From the NCBI GenBank assembly GCA_963798985.1, contig CAWCVL010000005.1, positions 310,001 through 374,000 of the forward strand: a stretch of DNA of 64,000 bases, in the 5' to 3' direction. The notes under the pieces are model-generated. The model worked only from the letters and a program-made list of their open reading frames with translations. It searched no databases and was not told where the DNA came from. This document shows positions 41,018 to 48,790 of this stretch, in pieces; position 1 is the first letter of the stretch, and the number at the start of each line of letters is the position of its first letter. The DNA comes from JACCTU01 sp963798985. Lineage in GTDB: Bacteria > Actinomycetota > Thermoleophilia > Gaiellales > Gaiellaceae. The position numbers and the translations under genes are program-made.

Positions 41018-41655
41018 GCTACGAGCTCGGCGCGAACGCGGTCGTCTATCCGGGGACCGTGATCGGCGACGGCTGCAAGATCGGCGACAACGCCGTCGTC
41101 GGCAAGCAGCCGACGCTCTCGCCGCGCTCGACGGCGAAGCGCGAGCCGCTCCCGCCGCTCGAGCTCGGCGCCGGGACGATCGTCTCGACAGGCGCGATCG
41201 TGTTCGCCGGGACGAAGCTCGGCGCGCGGGTGATCGTCGGCGACGGGGCGCGCGTTCGCGAGCGCTGCGTGATCGGCGACGATGTCGTGATCGGGAGCGG
41301 CTCGTTGGTCGAGAACGACACGACGATCGGGGCGCTCACGACGATCCAGGCGGAGGCGTACATCACTGCGTACTCGACGCTCGAGGACGAGGTCTTCATC
41401 GCGCCGTGCGTCGTCACGACGAACGACAACTTCATGGGACGAACCGAGAAGCGGCACAAGCTGATCAAGGGGCCGACGATTCGCCGCCGCGCGCGGGTCG
41501 GAGGCGGTGCCGTGCTCTGCCCGGGCGTGGAGATCGGCGAAGAGGCCTTCGTCGGGGCTGGCGCGGTCGTGACGAAGGACGTGCCGCCGCGCGTCGTCGT
41601 CGTCGGGAACCCGGCGCGCGTGCTCCGCGACGTGCCCGCCGAAGAACTGCTCTAG
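41014..41655 (+). CDS. hexapeptide-repeat N-acetyltransferase (WbpD-like)
   Basis: A 213-residue left-handed beta-helix acetyltransferase with repeated hexapeptides (GTVIGDGCKIGDNAVVGKQP, GTIVSTGAIVFAGTKLGARV) and the end VVTKDVPPRVVVVGNPARVL. The insertion PTLSPRSTAKREPLPPLELG is like that of enzymes acetylating UDP-3-amino sugars. It would put the second N-acetyl group on the uronic acid. The ATG overlaps the upstream stop. The S8 peptidase gene is convergent and overlaps its last bases. Confidence 0.88.
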   Translation: MSYELGANAVVYPGTVIGDGCKIGDNAVVGKQPTLSPRSTAKREPLPPLELGAGTIVSTGAIVFAGTKLGARVIVGDGARVRERCVIGDDVVIGSGSLVENDTTIGALTTIQAEAYITAYSTLEDEVFIAPCVVTTNDNFMGRTEKRHKLIKGPTIRRRARVGGGAVLCPGVEIGEEAFVGAGAVVTKDVPPRVVVVGNPARVLRDVPAEELL

Positions 41656-43295
41656 CGCTTCGTGTAGCGGAGCCGGTACGAGCCGGCGCCGGCCTGCACG
41701 ATCTTCGTCTCGACGTAGTACCAGCCCGTGGTCTTCGCGCGATACGAGATCTGCTCGCGGGTCCCGGGCTTCGCCGAGAGCGCCACACGCTGCCGCAGCA
41801 GCGCGAGCGACAGCCCCTGCACGCGCTGCGTCCCGGGCCTCCAGAGCAGGAGGTCGGTGTTGACGCCGCGAGGGCCGTCGAGCGTGACGACCAGCCGCTG
41901 CTTGGCGCGCAGGTGGACCTTGTAGACGTCCACGTTGTCGTCCCAGAAGTCGAGCGTCGCCGTGAAGTCGACTCGCGTCTGCCGCAGCGGCGTCGCCTGC
42001 GTGCCCGCGTCGTCGTTCGACTCGAAGCGGTCGGCGAGCGGGATCGGGCCGGCGAGCGCTGCCAGCGACTTCGCGATGTTGAGCCTCCCCCAGCCGCTGT
42101 ACGAGTCGCGCAGGAGCGGGCAGGGCTTGCAGCCGCTCGCGGCGTTGACGTCCTCGGCCGAGCGGGTGAGGATGTGCGCGACCTGGTCCGGCTGGAGCAG
42201 GGGCCGCGCGGCGAGCAGGAGCGCTGCGGCGGCGGCTACCTGCGGTGCGGCGAACGACGTGCCCTCCGCGTTGCGATAGTCGTCCGGGCCGCAGATCGAG
42301 TAGCCCTGCTCGAGGCAGCTCGCGCGCGGGCGCGGTGAGCTGGCGTGGAAACGTCGAGACGAGCTCCTGGCCGGGCGCGGCGAGGTCGTTGTAGATCGGG
42401 TCGCGGTTCGAGAAGAGCGGGACGACCCGTCCTTCCCGAGCGCGCTCACGCCGAGCACGTGCGGAAGCGCTGCCGGGTAGCTCGCGTACGGCCACGGTGC
42501 CCTCGGCGCCTGATCGGCATTCCCCACCGCCGCGACGACGACGACCCCGCGTGTGTACGCGTAGCGCACCGCAGCGGCCTCGAGCGGCGAGTACGTGTCG
42601 CGGCCGGCGTCCCGCGGGTCGCGGACACCGCCGAGTGAGAGGTTGATCACGCGCGCGCCGTTGTCGACCGCCCAGCGGATCGCCTCTGCTTCCGCCTCGA
42701 GCGAGACCTGCCGGTTCGCGCGCACGACCTTCGCGATGAGCAGCTGGGACGGGAACGCGATCCCGGCCACGCCGACCGCGTTGTTCGTCTGCGCGGCGAT
42801 CAGTCCCGCGATGAACGTGCCGTGCCCCTGCTGGTCGGTCAGGGCGTTGCCGCCGACGAAGCTCCGCGAGCCCGCGATGCGGGAAGCGAGGTCCGGGTGC
42901 GTGCCGTCGACGCCGGAGTCGATCACGGCAACGCGCGGTCCCACGAGGACCGGCGGCTCCAGCCAGAAATCGAATGCGTGGTCCTGCTCCAGATGCCACT
43001 GCCTCGCAACGAGCGGGTCGTTCGGGACGAACGCGACTCGCCGGGAAGCGTCGAGCCGCTCGACGTACTCCACACCGTCCAGGGCACGCAGCCCGCGGGC
43101 GGAAGCCGCGTCGACCACGAGCGCCCTGAGCGGCGCCAGCTTCCGCTCGGCGCGCGAGCCCGTCGTCTCTTCGATTGCCTCCGCCACTGCGTCGAGCGAC
43201 GTGCCCGGGGCCACGCCGACGGCGTACCGCCCCGCGGCCGCCTGCGCGGGCAGGAGCAGCGCCGCCCCGGCGGCGGCGAGGAGGAGGATCCGCAT
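41652..43295 (-). CDS. secreted S8 subtilase with two compensating frameshifts
   Basis: About 547 residues: a signal peptide (RILLLAAAGAALLLPAQAAA), an I9-like propeptide with GRYAVGVAPGTSLDAVAEAI, then the S8 triad: Asp in VAVIDSGVDGTHPDL, His in DQQGHGTFIAGLI and Ser in EGTSFAAPQVAAAA. A C-terminal beta domain starting DRFESNDDAGTQAT is PPC-like. Around 42328-42425 the frame is wrong; VVPLFSNRDPIYNDLAAPGQ appears in another frame, as if one G was lost near 42423 and one base gained near 42330. The start overlaps the SpoIID-like stop. Confidence 0.85.
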   Translation of the reverse strand: MRILLLAAAGAALLLPAQAAAGRYAVGVAPGTSLDAVAEAIEETTGSRAERKLAPLRALVVDAASARGLRALDGVEYVERLDASRRVAFVPNDPLVARQWHLEQDHAFDFWLEPPVLVGPRVAVIDSGVDGTHPDLASRIAGSRSFVGGNALTDQQGHGTFIAGLIAAQTNNAVGVAGIAFPSQLLIAKVVRANRQVSLEAEAEAIRWAVDNGARVINLSLGGVRDPRDAGRDTYSPLEAAAVRYAYTRGVVVVAAVGNADQAPRAPWPYASYPAALPHVLGVSALGKDGSSRSSRTATRSTTTSPRPARSSSRRFHASSPRPRASCLEQGYSICGPDDYRNAEGTSFAAPQVAAAAALLLAARPLLQPDQVAHILTRSAEDVNAASGCKPCPLLRDSYSGWGRLNIAKSLAALAGPIPLADRFESNDDAGTQATPLRQTRVDFTATLDFWDDNVDVYKVHLRAKQRLVVTLDGPRGVNTDLLLWRPGTQRVQGLSLALLRQRVALSAKPGTREQISYRAKTTGWYYVETKIVQAGAGSYRLRYTKR

Positions 43296-44965
43296 CACCC
43301 CGCGACGACCTGGAGGGCGGGCGAGAAGCCCGCGACGAGGCCGTGCCCCGGCGCGACGCGGGCTCGGTACGTCCCCGGCGTCAGGGCGAGCCGTGCCTCG
43401 AAGGCGCCTGTTTGGTCGACGGACGCGGTCGCGGCGGCGCGCCAGCTCGATCCGTCGAGCCGCTGGATGTCGACCCGCGCGCCCGGAATCACCGGGCGGA
43501 CGAGACCGCGAAGCGACGTCGCGACCGTCGCAGGCGACAGCCGGATCCGAGGCGCGACGGAGACCCGGACCGGCGCGCCGAAGAGCTTGCCCGCGGCGGA
43601 CAGCCTGTAGTCGGTCGAGACGAGTGGCTTGATCGTCGCGACCACCACGCCCCCGGCGCCGGGCTTGAGCCGCGCGGCGGGCTCCCAGACCGTGCCGGAC
43701 ACCCGCTGCTCGAGCGTGATCTGCGCACCCGCGCCGCGGGCGACGCCCTTGAGCTTCAACTGGCCGCCGTACTCGAGCGGGGCGCCCGCCGGCGCGAGCG
43801 TGAGAACACCGACGCGGAACCACGTCGAGCGCAGGCCGAGCCGCGTGCGGACGACGTCGCCGGGAACGACGACCTCACCTTTGGTGCTCACGAGCGTGAG
43901 CTCGTCGACGCGCTGCGAGGGGTTGAGCGTCACACGCACGTCGAGCAGCTTGCCCGGGACTCTGAAGGTCGAAGTGAGCTTCGCGACGGTGAACGCGAAC
44001 GGTCCCCACGTGTGGTGCGGCGACGCGGTGTCGTACGGGTCGGGAACACCGACGAGGTAAGGCACCGCCTCGCCGCGCGCCCAGACATCCTGGATCGACG
44101 CCGTGCGCCCGCCGGAGGTCGAGAAGAAGAAGGTGGTCGCGACCTTGCCTTCGTAGAGCAGGACCTGGCCCGCCGTCGCGTCGACCGCTGCGTTCGTCGT
44201 CGGCTTCTCGGCGGCGATGCCCCCGTAGACCTGACTGCGCGTGTCGGCGTAGACGTCGTACGCACCGCTCTTGCGCACCGCGAGGGCGTACGAGCGCGCC
44301 ACCACGGCCTGCGCCTTCAGTGCTTCGACGGGCCATGCGAACGGCACCTCCCGCGGGACGACGCCGTAGAGGTACGGCTCGAGACCGACCGAGTTGACGA
44401 GCTGCAGCGACGTCTTGCTCGCGTTGACCTGGAGCTGGCCTCGGTACTGCTTGCCACCGTACTTGAGCGGCGTCGCGCCGGGAAGGAAGACGAGCGGGCC
44501 AGGCAACGCCTGCGCGGGCTTGGCCGTGTCGACCTTGACCTTCAGGGCAGGGCCGAACGCGTAGGGGCCGGGTTGAAGCTGGTAGACGGTTCCCGAGCCG
44601 TCACGGACGGAGAACGGCGAGTCCGACGCAACCGCGAGCGCCTTCTTCCCCTCGCCGAGCAGCACGCGAATCCGCGCGACGGGTGCCCTGCCGAGCGTCG
44701 TCGAGCGGTAGTAGTGCGCCAGGATCTGATCGTAGGGCGTGCCGCGCTGCGCGAAGCCGTATGCGCCCCACTGGCTCATTCCGATGCCATGTCCCCAGCC
44801 GCGGCCGCTGATGAAGAAGCTCGGCGGCGGCTCGGTCGCGGTCCGCCGCTCGGGCGCTGCCGTGCGGGCGCCCGCCAAGCTGGTCGCGGCAAGTGCGAAG
44901 CAGGTGGTGAGGAGGAGCGCTCGACGAAGCATCGGCGGAAGGAAAGGCCGCGAGAGAGACGTCAT
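43295..44965 (-). CDS. SpoIID/LytB-domain secreted protein
   Basis: About 556 residues. A signal sequence (LRRALLLTTCFALAATSLAG) precedes FISGRGWGHGIGMSQWGAYG, the SpoIID C-motif moved to the N-terminus, then the SpoIID domain: NSVGLEPYLYGVVPREVPFA, EALKAQAVVARSYALAVRKS, VYGGIAAEKPTTNAAVDATA and FFSTSGGRTASIQDVW. The last 250 residues form repeated beta modules. In spore formers SpoIID is a peptidoglycan lytic transglycosylase; here it is likely envelope maintenance. GTG at 45007 or ATG at 44932 are alternative starts. Confidence 0.85.
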   Translation of the reverse strand: MTSLSRPFLPPMLRRALLLTTCFALAATSLAGARTAAPERRTATEPPPSFFISGRGWGHGIGMSQWGAYGFAQRGTPYDQILAHYYRSTTLGRAPVARIRVLLGEGKKALAVASDSPFSVRDGSGTVYQLQPGPYAFGPALKVKVDTAKPAQALPGPLVFLPGATPLKYGGKQYRGQLQVNASKTSLQLVNSVGLEPYLYGVVPREVPFAWPVEALKAQAVVARSYALAVRKSGAYDVYADTRSQVYGGIAAEKPTTNAAVDATAGQVLLYEGKVATTFFFSTSGGRTASIQDVWARGEAVPYLVGVPDPYDTASPHHTWGPFAFTVAKLTSTFRVPGKLLDVRVTLNPSQRVDELTLVSTKGEVVVPGDVVRTRLGLRSTWFRVGVLTLAPAGAPLEYGGQLKLKGVARGAGAQITLEQRVSGTVWEPAARLKPGAGGVVVATIKPLVSTDYRLSAAGKLFGAPVRVSVAPRIRLSPATVATSLRGLVRPVIPGARVDIQRLDGSSWRAAATASVDQTGAFEARLALTPGTYRARVAPGHGLVAGFSPALQVVAG

Positions 44966-45049
44966 CGAGGCTAGCGCAGAAATTCGGCCACCGGAGGGCG
45001 CTTTCACGGAATCCTCACGTTTTCGCGGCGCGCGGCGCCTGACCCGGGA

Positions 45050-46057
45050 CTAGCGCCAGGCGGTCTCGACGACGGGTGCGCGCTCCTTGAGCGGCTCCCA
45101 CCACTCGCGGTGCGCCGTGTACCAGCGCACCGTGTCGGCGAGCCCGTCTTCGAACTCCCACTTGGGCTCCCAGCCGAGCTCCCGCCGGAGCTTGGTCGAG
45201 TCGAGGAGATAGCGACGATCGTGCCCCGGGCGGTCGGGAACGATCGTGCGCAGGTCCTGCGGCTTGCCGGTCAGTTCGAGGATCGCGTCCGCGATCTCGT
45301 CGATCGTCGCCTCGACTCCCGAGCCCACGTTGTAGGTCTCGCCGACTCGCCCCTGCTCGAGCACGAGCTCGATCGCGCGGCAGTGGTCGTCGACGTGCAG
45401 CCACTCGCGCTTGTTCTTCGTCGCCTCGTACAGCGGGAGGGGCTTGTCGTCGAGCGCGTTGGTCGCGAAGAGTGGGATCACTTTCTCTGGAAACTGGAAC
45501 GGGCCGTAGTTGTTCGAGCAGTTCGTGATCGTGATCGGCAGGCCGTACGTCTCGTGGTAAGCGCGCACCGCGTGGTCGGCCCCCGCTTTCGATGCGTTGT
45601 ACGGAGTGCGCGGGCGGTACGGATGGTCTTCCGTGAACGCGTCGTCGGAGTCGAGCGCGAGGTCGCCGTACACCTCGCACGTCGAAACGTGGTGGAAGCG
45701 CGCGAGCTCGGTGACGCGCGCCACGTCGAGCAGCGTCTGCGTGCCGAGGACGTTGGTGCGGAAGAAGCGCGTCGGGTCGATCACGGCGAGGCTGTTGTGC
45801 GACTCGGCGGCAAAGTTGACGATCGTGTCGATTCGCTCGTCGCGGACGACGCGCTCGGCGAGGTCACCGTCGGCGATGTCTCCCTGGACGAAGACGATGC
45901 GATCCTCGACGTCTTCGAGGCTGGAACGATTGCCCGCGTACGTCAGCAGGTCGAACGCGACGACGTGGTCGTCTTGATGGCGTTCGAGCCAATAGCGGAC
46001 GAAGTTGGAACCGATGAAACCCGCCGCGCCGGTGACTAGCAGTCGCATGACAGTCAC
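45050..46057 (-). CDS. rmlB: dTDP-glucose 4,6-dehydratase-like (RmlB)
   Basis: A 335-residue SDR: LLVTGAAGFIGSNFVRYWLE, FDLLTYAGNRSSLEDVEDRI, catalytic YNASKAGADHAVRAYHETYG, CSNNYGPFQFPEKVIPLFAT and VGSGVEATIDEIADAIL. Two places depart from textbook RmlB: the catalytic TDEVYG reads TCEVYGD (Asp to Cys), and the substrate loop AAESHVDRSI reads AAESHNSLAV. It still belongs to the RmlB clade by length and context. It is last in transcription of rmlA-rmlC-rmlD-SRPBCC-rmlB. Confidence 0.88.
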   Translation of the reverse strand: MTVMRLLVTGAAGFIGSNFVRYWLERHQDDHVVAFDLLTYAGNRSSLEDVEDRIVFVQGDIADGDLAERVVRDERIDTIVNFAAESHNSLAVIDPTRFFRTNVLGTQTLLDVARVTELARFHHVSTCEVYGDLALDSDDAFTEDHPYRPRTPYNASKAGADHAVRAYHETYGLPITITNCSNNYGPFQFPEKVIPLFATNALDDKPLPLYEATKNKREWLHVDDHCRAIELVLEQGRVGETYNVGSGVEATIDEIADAILELTGKPQDLRTIVPDRPGHDRRYLLDSTKLRRELGWEPKWEFEDGLADTVRWYTAHREWWEPLKERAPVVETAWR

Positions 46058-46058
46058 T

Positions 46059-46520
46059 CTAGCTCGATGACTGAGCGATCAGCTCGACGCCCAGCACTCG
46101 CGCGAGTCCGACGCCGCCGCGGTTCATCACCGCGTGGTGGTTCCACGCGAAAACCGGCCGACCCAGCGGTGCGACCACGTTCATCCAGCTCTTGGTCGTC
46201 ACGACCTGCCAGTCATAGGTGACAGCGGTGCCGAGCGGGGACTCGAAGAGGCGGAACGTTCCGGTCCCGGCAAGCTCGCCCTCGGCGCGAGCCAGGATCA
46301 GGTGTGGCCGGCGGACCTCTTCGACCGTCGCGTCGAACCGGACGGCGTAGGGGATCCTCGAGCGCCAGACGTGCCGGTAGACGGCCCCCTCCCCGTCCCC
46401 GTCGCCGTGGACGAGCTCCGTCACGCTTTGCACGCCGCGCCACCACGCCGGCCAGCGCTCGATCGCGTGGATCACCTCCCAGACGCGCTCGATCGGCGCG
46501 TCGACGAGCCACGTGGTCAG
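46059..46520 (-). CDS. SRPBCC-family protein in rml operon
   Basis: About 153 residues with the START-like pattern TTWLVDAPIERVWEVIHAIE, WPAWWRGVQSVTELVHGDGD, and a C-terminal GRPVFAWNHHAVMNRGGVGL. There is no ATG/GTG/TTG at the natural beginning; a CTG at 46518-46520 fits, otherwise the frame fuses into the rmlD tail (ELTTAFLTTW). Because rmlD is frameshifted several times, the exact junction is unsafe. One member of the family next to rml genes is unusual; its ligand is unknown. Confidence 0.7.
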   Translation of the reverse strand: MTTWLVDAPIERVWEVIHAIERWPAWWRGVQSVTELVHGDGDGEGAVYRHVWRSRIPYAVRFDATVEEVRRPHLILARAEGELAGTGTFRLFESPLGTAVTYDWQVVTTKSWMNVVAPLGRPVFAWNHHAVMNRGGVGLARVLGVELIAQSSS

Positions 46521-47319
46521 GAATGCGGTAGTGAGCTCGTCCAGGCATGCGCGCAGTCCCTCGCGCCAATTCGGCAGAACGGGGGTCTCCGGTTTCTCGG
46601 AGCGGAGCACCGAGTAGGCGGGTCGAGGCGCAGGGCGGCCGAGCTCGTCGGTCGAGATCCGCCGCACGTGGCGTGCGGAGGCCCGCCTCCTCGAAGATCG
46701 CCTCCGCGAACTCCGCCCACGTGCACTCGCCCTGCCCGGCAACGTGGTAGACCCCGAACGGCAGCGCTACGAGCTCGCTGCGTCGCGTCGGCGAGGTGCC
46801 CAACGTACGTCGGCGCGCCGCGCTGGTCGTCGACGACCGCGACCTCGTCGAGCTCTGCGCCAAGCCGAAGCATCGTGCGGACGAAGTTGTTCCCCGTCGG
46901 GCCGTAGAGCCACGACGAGCGGACGACCCAGGCGCGCTCGCCCGCGGCGGCCTCGCCGTGGAGCTTCGTGCGACCGTACGCCGACAGCGGGATCCGGCCC
47001 GTCGGACTCGACGTACGGCTCGCGCTTGCGGCCGTCGAAGACGTAGTCGGTCGAGTAGTAGACGAGCGGCGCGCCGAGCGAAGCGACGTTCTGTGTGCCG
47101 CCGACGTTGACCGCCGCGGCATCCTGCGGGTCGGACTCGGCGCCGTCGACGTCGGTCCACGCGGCCGCGTGCAGCACCAGGTCGGGCGCCAGCATCGGGG
47201 GAGGCGGCTGCGGTGACGTCCCAGTCGGCGTGGCCGAGGGCCACGAGCTCGTCCTGCCCGAACGTCTCGGCGAGCGCGCGGCCGAGCTGGCCGCCTGCGC
47301 CCGTCAGGACGATGCGTCG
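46517..47319 (-). pseudogene. rmlD: dTDP-4-dehydrorhamnose reductase RmlD, four frameshifts
   Basis: Conserved RmlD sequence is spread over five pieces in three frames: VLTGAGGQLGRALAETFGQD; LHAAAWTDVDGAESDPQDAA with VYYSTDYVFDG; PLSAYGRTKLHGEAAAGERA with SSWLYGPTGNNFVRTML and QRGAPTYVGHLAD; LPFGVYHVAGQGECTWAEFA; and VRRISTDELGRPAPRPAYSV. The breaks are at about 47197-47201, 47004, 46780 and 46670, each one extra base. Such strong conservation between breaks argues for consensus errors. No normal start codon is visible at the rmlC overlap. Confidence 0.75.
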
Positions 47320-47768
47320 AGATCCCGTTGCGACAGGATCGGCGACGACGTGCTCCAGAGCGGCGCGACGCGCGGGTCGTTCCAGGCGATCGCGTTCTCG
47401 TCGGGGTCGGACGGGTCGTACTCCTCCGTGACGTGGTAACAGAAGAGGAGATCGGTCAGCGCCTCGAAGCCATGCGCGAAGTGGCCGGGGATGTAGACGG
47501 CGACCGGGTTCTCGTCGCCGATGTCCTCGGTGAACGTCTCGCCGCTCTCGCGGTCGAGCACGACGACGCGCGCGGTCCCCTGCAGGCACGCGAACAGGTC
47601 GTCCTGACCGCGCTCGTGGAAGTGCAATCCGCGGATGACGCCCTGGCGCGAGAACGAGACGTTCGTCTGCCCCCACGACTTCGCCAGCCGGGACGCGCGC
47701 GCGAGCTCGAGGAACCACCCTCGCTCGTCCTCGAACCGCTGGAGCGGGATCACCTCGAGGCCCTTCAT
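47304..47768 (-). CDS. rmlC: dTDP-4-dehydrorhamnose 3,5-epimerase-like (RmlC)
   Basis: A 154-residue cupin-type epimerase: LEVIPLQRFEDERGWFLELA, VSFSRQGVIRGLHFHERGQD, LFACLQGTARVVVLDRESG, NPVAVYIPGHFAHGFEALTD and FCYHVTEEYDPSDPDENAIA. The catalytic His-Asp environment (GLHFH) is present. It is slightly shorter than typical RmlC (about 180). The ATG at 47768 overlaps the rmlA stop (ATGA). The next gene rmlD overlaps its end. Confidence 0.85.
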   Translation of the reverse strand: MKGLEVIPLQRFEDERGWFLELARASRLAKSWGQTNVSFSRQGVIRGLHFHERGQDDLFACLQGTARVVVLDRESGETFTEDIGDENPVAVYIPGHFAHGFEALTDLLFCYHVTEEYDPSDPDENAIAWNDPRVAPLWSTSSPILSQRDLDASS

Positions 47769-48550
47769 GCGGGCTTGTTCGCTCCGGTCTCCTCGACGAG
47801 CGCGCCGAGCTCCGAGAGCGCCTCGTGCGTCCCCGCGTCGTGCCACCAGCCCTGAACGCGGTGGACGTCGAGGCGGCCTTGCTCCGCGTACGCACGGTTG
47901 ACGTCCGTGATCTCGAGCTCCCCGCGGCTCGAGGGGCGAAGATCCCGGATCAGCTCGTAGACGCCGGCGTCGTAGCAGTAGAGGCCGACCACGGCATCGG
48001 ACGTCGGGGACGCCTCGTAACGCGTGTCGACGACGCCCGCCTTCTCGACGACGTCACTCACCCGCCCGTCTTCGCCGTAGACGACGACTCCGAATCGCTC
48101 GGGGTCGGGTACCTCCTTGACGAAGATCTTCGCGCCCTCTCCGTCCTTCACCCAGTCGCGGATCGCGGCGACCTCGGCGAACTCGAACAGGTTGTCGCCC
48201 AGGCAAACCACGAGCTTTCCGCCGCCGGCGAAGCCCTCGGCCATCCCGACGACCTGCGCGATCCCGCCCGGCTCCGTCTGCACCTTGTAGGTGAGATCGA
48301 GGTCGAACATCGGCTGCTCCGAGCCGCGGGCCGGCATGCGGCCGTCGCCGAGCAGGTCGATCAACTGCCCGGCGTGACCCTGCCCCGTCACGATCAGGAC
48401 CTCGCGCACACCCGCGAGCTGCAGGAGTTGGAGCGGGTAGTAGATCATCGGCCACCGCCCGACCGGCAGCAGGTGCTTGTTCGCGACGCGCGTCAGCTCG
48501 CCGAGCCGCGTCGCCTCGCCCCCGGCAGCGATGAGTCCTCTCGCCTCCAC
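47765..48550 (-). CDS. rmlA: glucose-1-phosphate thymidylyltransferase-like (RmlA)
   Basis: A 261-residue nucleotidyltransferase: GLIAAGGEATRLGELTRVAN, KHLLPVGRWPMIYYPLQLLQ, EVLIVTGQGHAGQLIDLLGD, VVCLGDNLFEFAEVAAIRDW, GVVVYGEDGRVSDVVEKAG and GWWHDAGTHEALSELGALVE. Metal-binding Asp is in LGDNLFE. It lacks the C-terminal allosteric extension of the 290-residue form. The GTG at 48550 is 24 bp from the divergent small membrane protein gene. First gene of the rml operon. Confidence 0.88.
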   Translation of the reverse strand: MEARGLIAAGGEATRLGELTRVANKHLLPVGRWPMIYYPLQLLQLAGVREVLIVTGQGHAGQLIDLLGDGRMPARGSEQPMFDLDLTYKVQTEPGGIAQVVGMAEGFAGGGKLVVCLGDNLFEFAEVAAIRDWVKDGEGAKIFVKEVPDPERFGVVVYGEDGRVSDVVEKAGVVDTRYEASPTSDAVVGLYCYDAGVYELIRDLRPSSRGELEITDVNRAYAEQGRLDVHRVQGWWHDAGTHEALSELGALVEETGANKPA

Positions 48551-48574
48551 GGGAGGCGATGGTACTTTCCCCCG

Positions 48575-48790
48575 ATGGACGGGGGAAAGGAACACATCGT
48601 CGACCCCGAGGCGGGGGTGCTCGAAGGCGACGACGAGATCCCGCGCCAGCCGGCGCCTGAGCTCGACCCGTACACGCCGGAGCCCGGCCCGCGGCCCGGC
48701 GATCGGCGTGCGTTCGCCGTGCTGCGCTGGGCGTGGCTCCCGATCGGCGTCGTCGTCGGCGCGATCGTGCTCAACGCGATTTTCAATTAG
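48575..48790 (+). CDS. small C-terminally anchored membrane protein
   Basis: A 71-residue protein: acidic and proline-rich N-terminus (DDEIPRQPAPELDPYTPEPG) and one C-terminal transmembrane helix (AWLPIGVVVGAIVLNAIF). It is tail-anchored in topology, with no recognised domain. It is divergent from rmlA with 24 bp between the starts and convergent with the glycosidase-like gene, overlapping its stop by four bases. I do not know its role. Confidence 0.55.
   Translation: MDGGKEHIVDPEAGVLEGDDEIPRQPAPELDPYTPEPGPRPGDRRAFAVLRWAWLPIGVVVGAIVLNAIFN

Noticed and set aside
42328..42425. Programmed frameshifting in the subtilase.
   Set aside because: There is no slippery heptamer or downstream structure of the usual type, and the same kind of break occurs in six other genes of this window.
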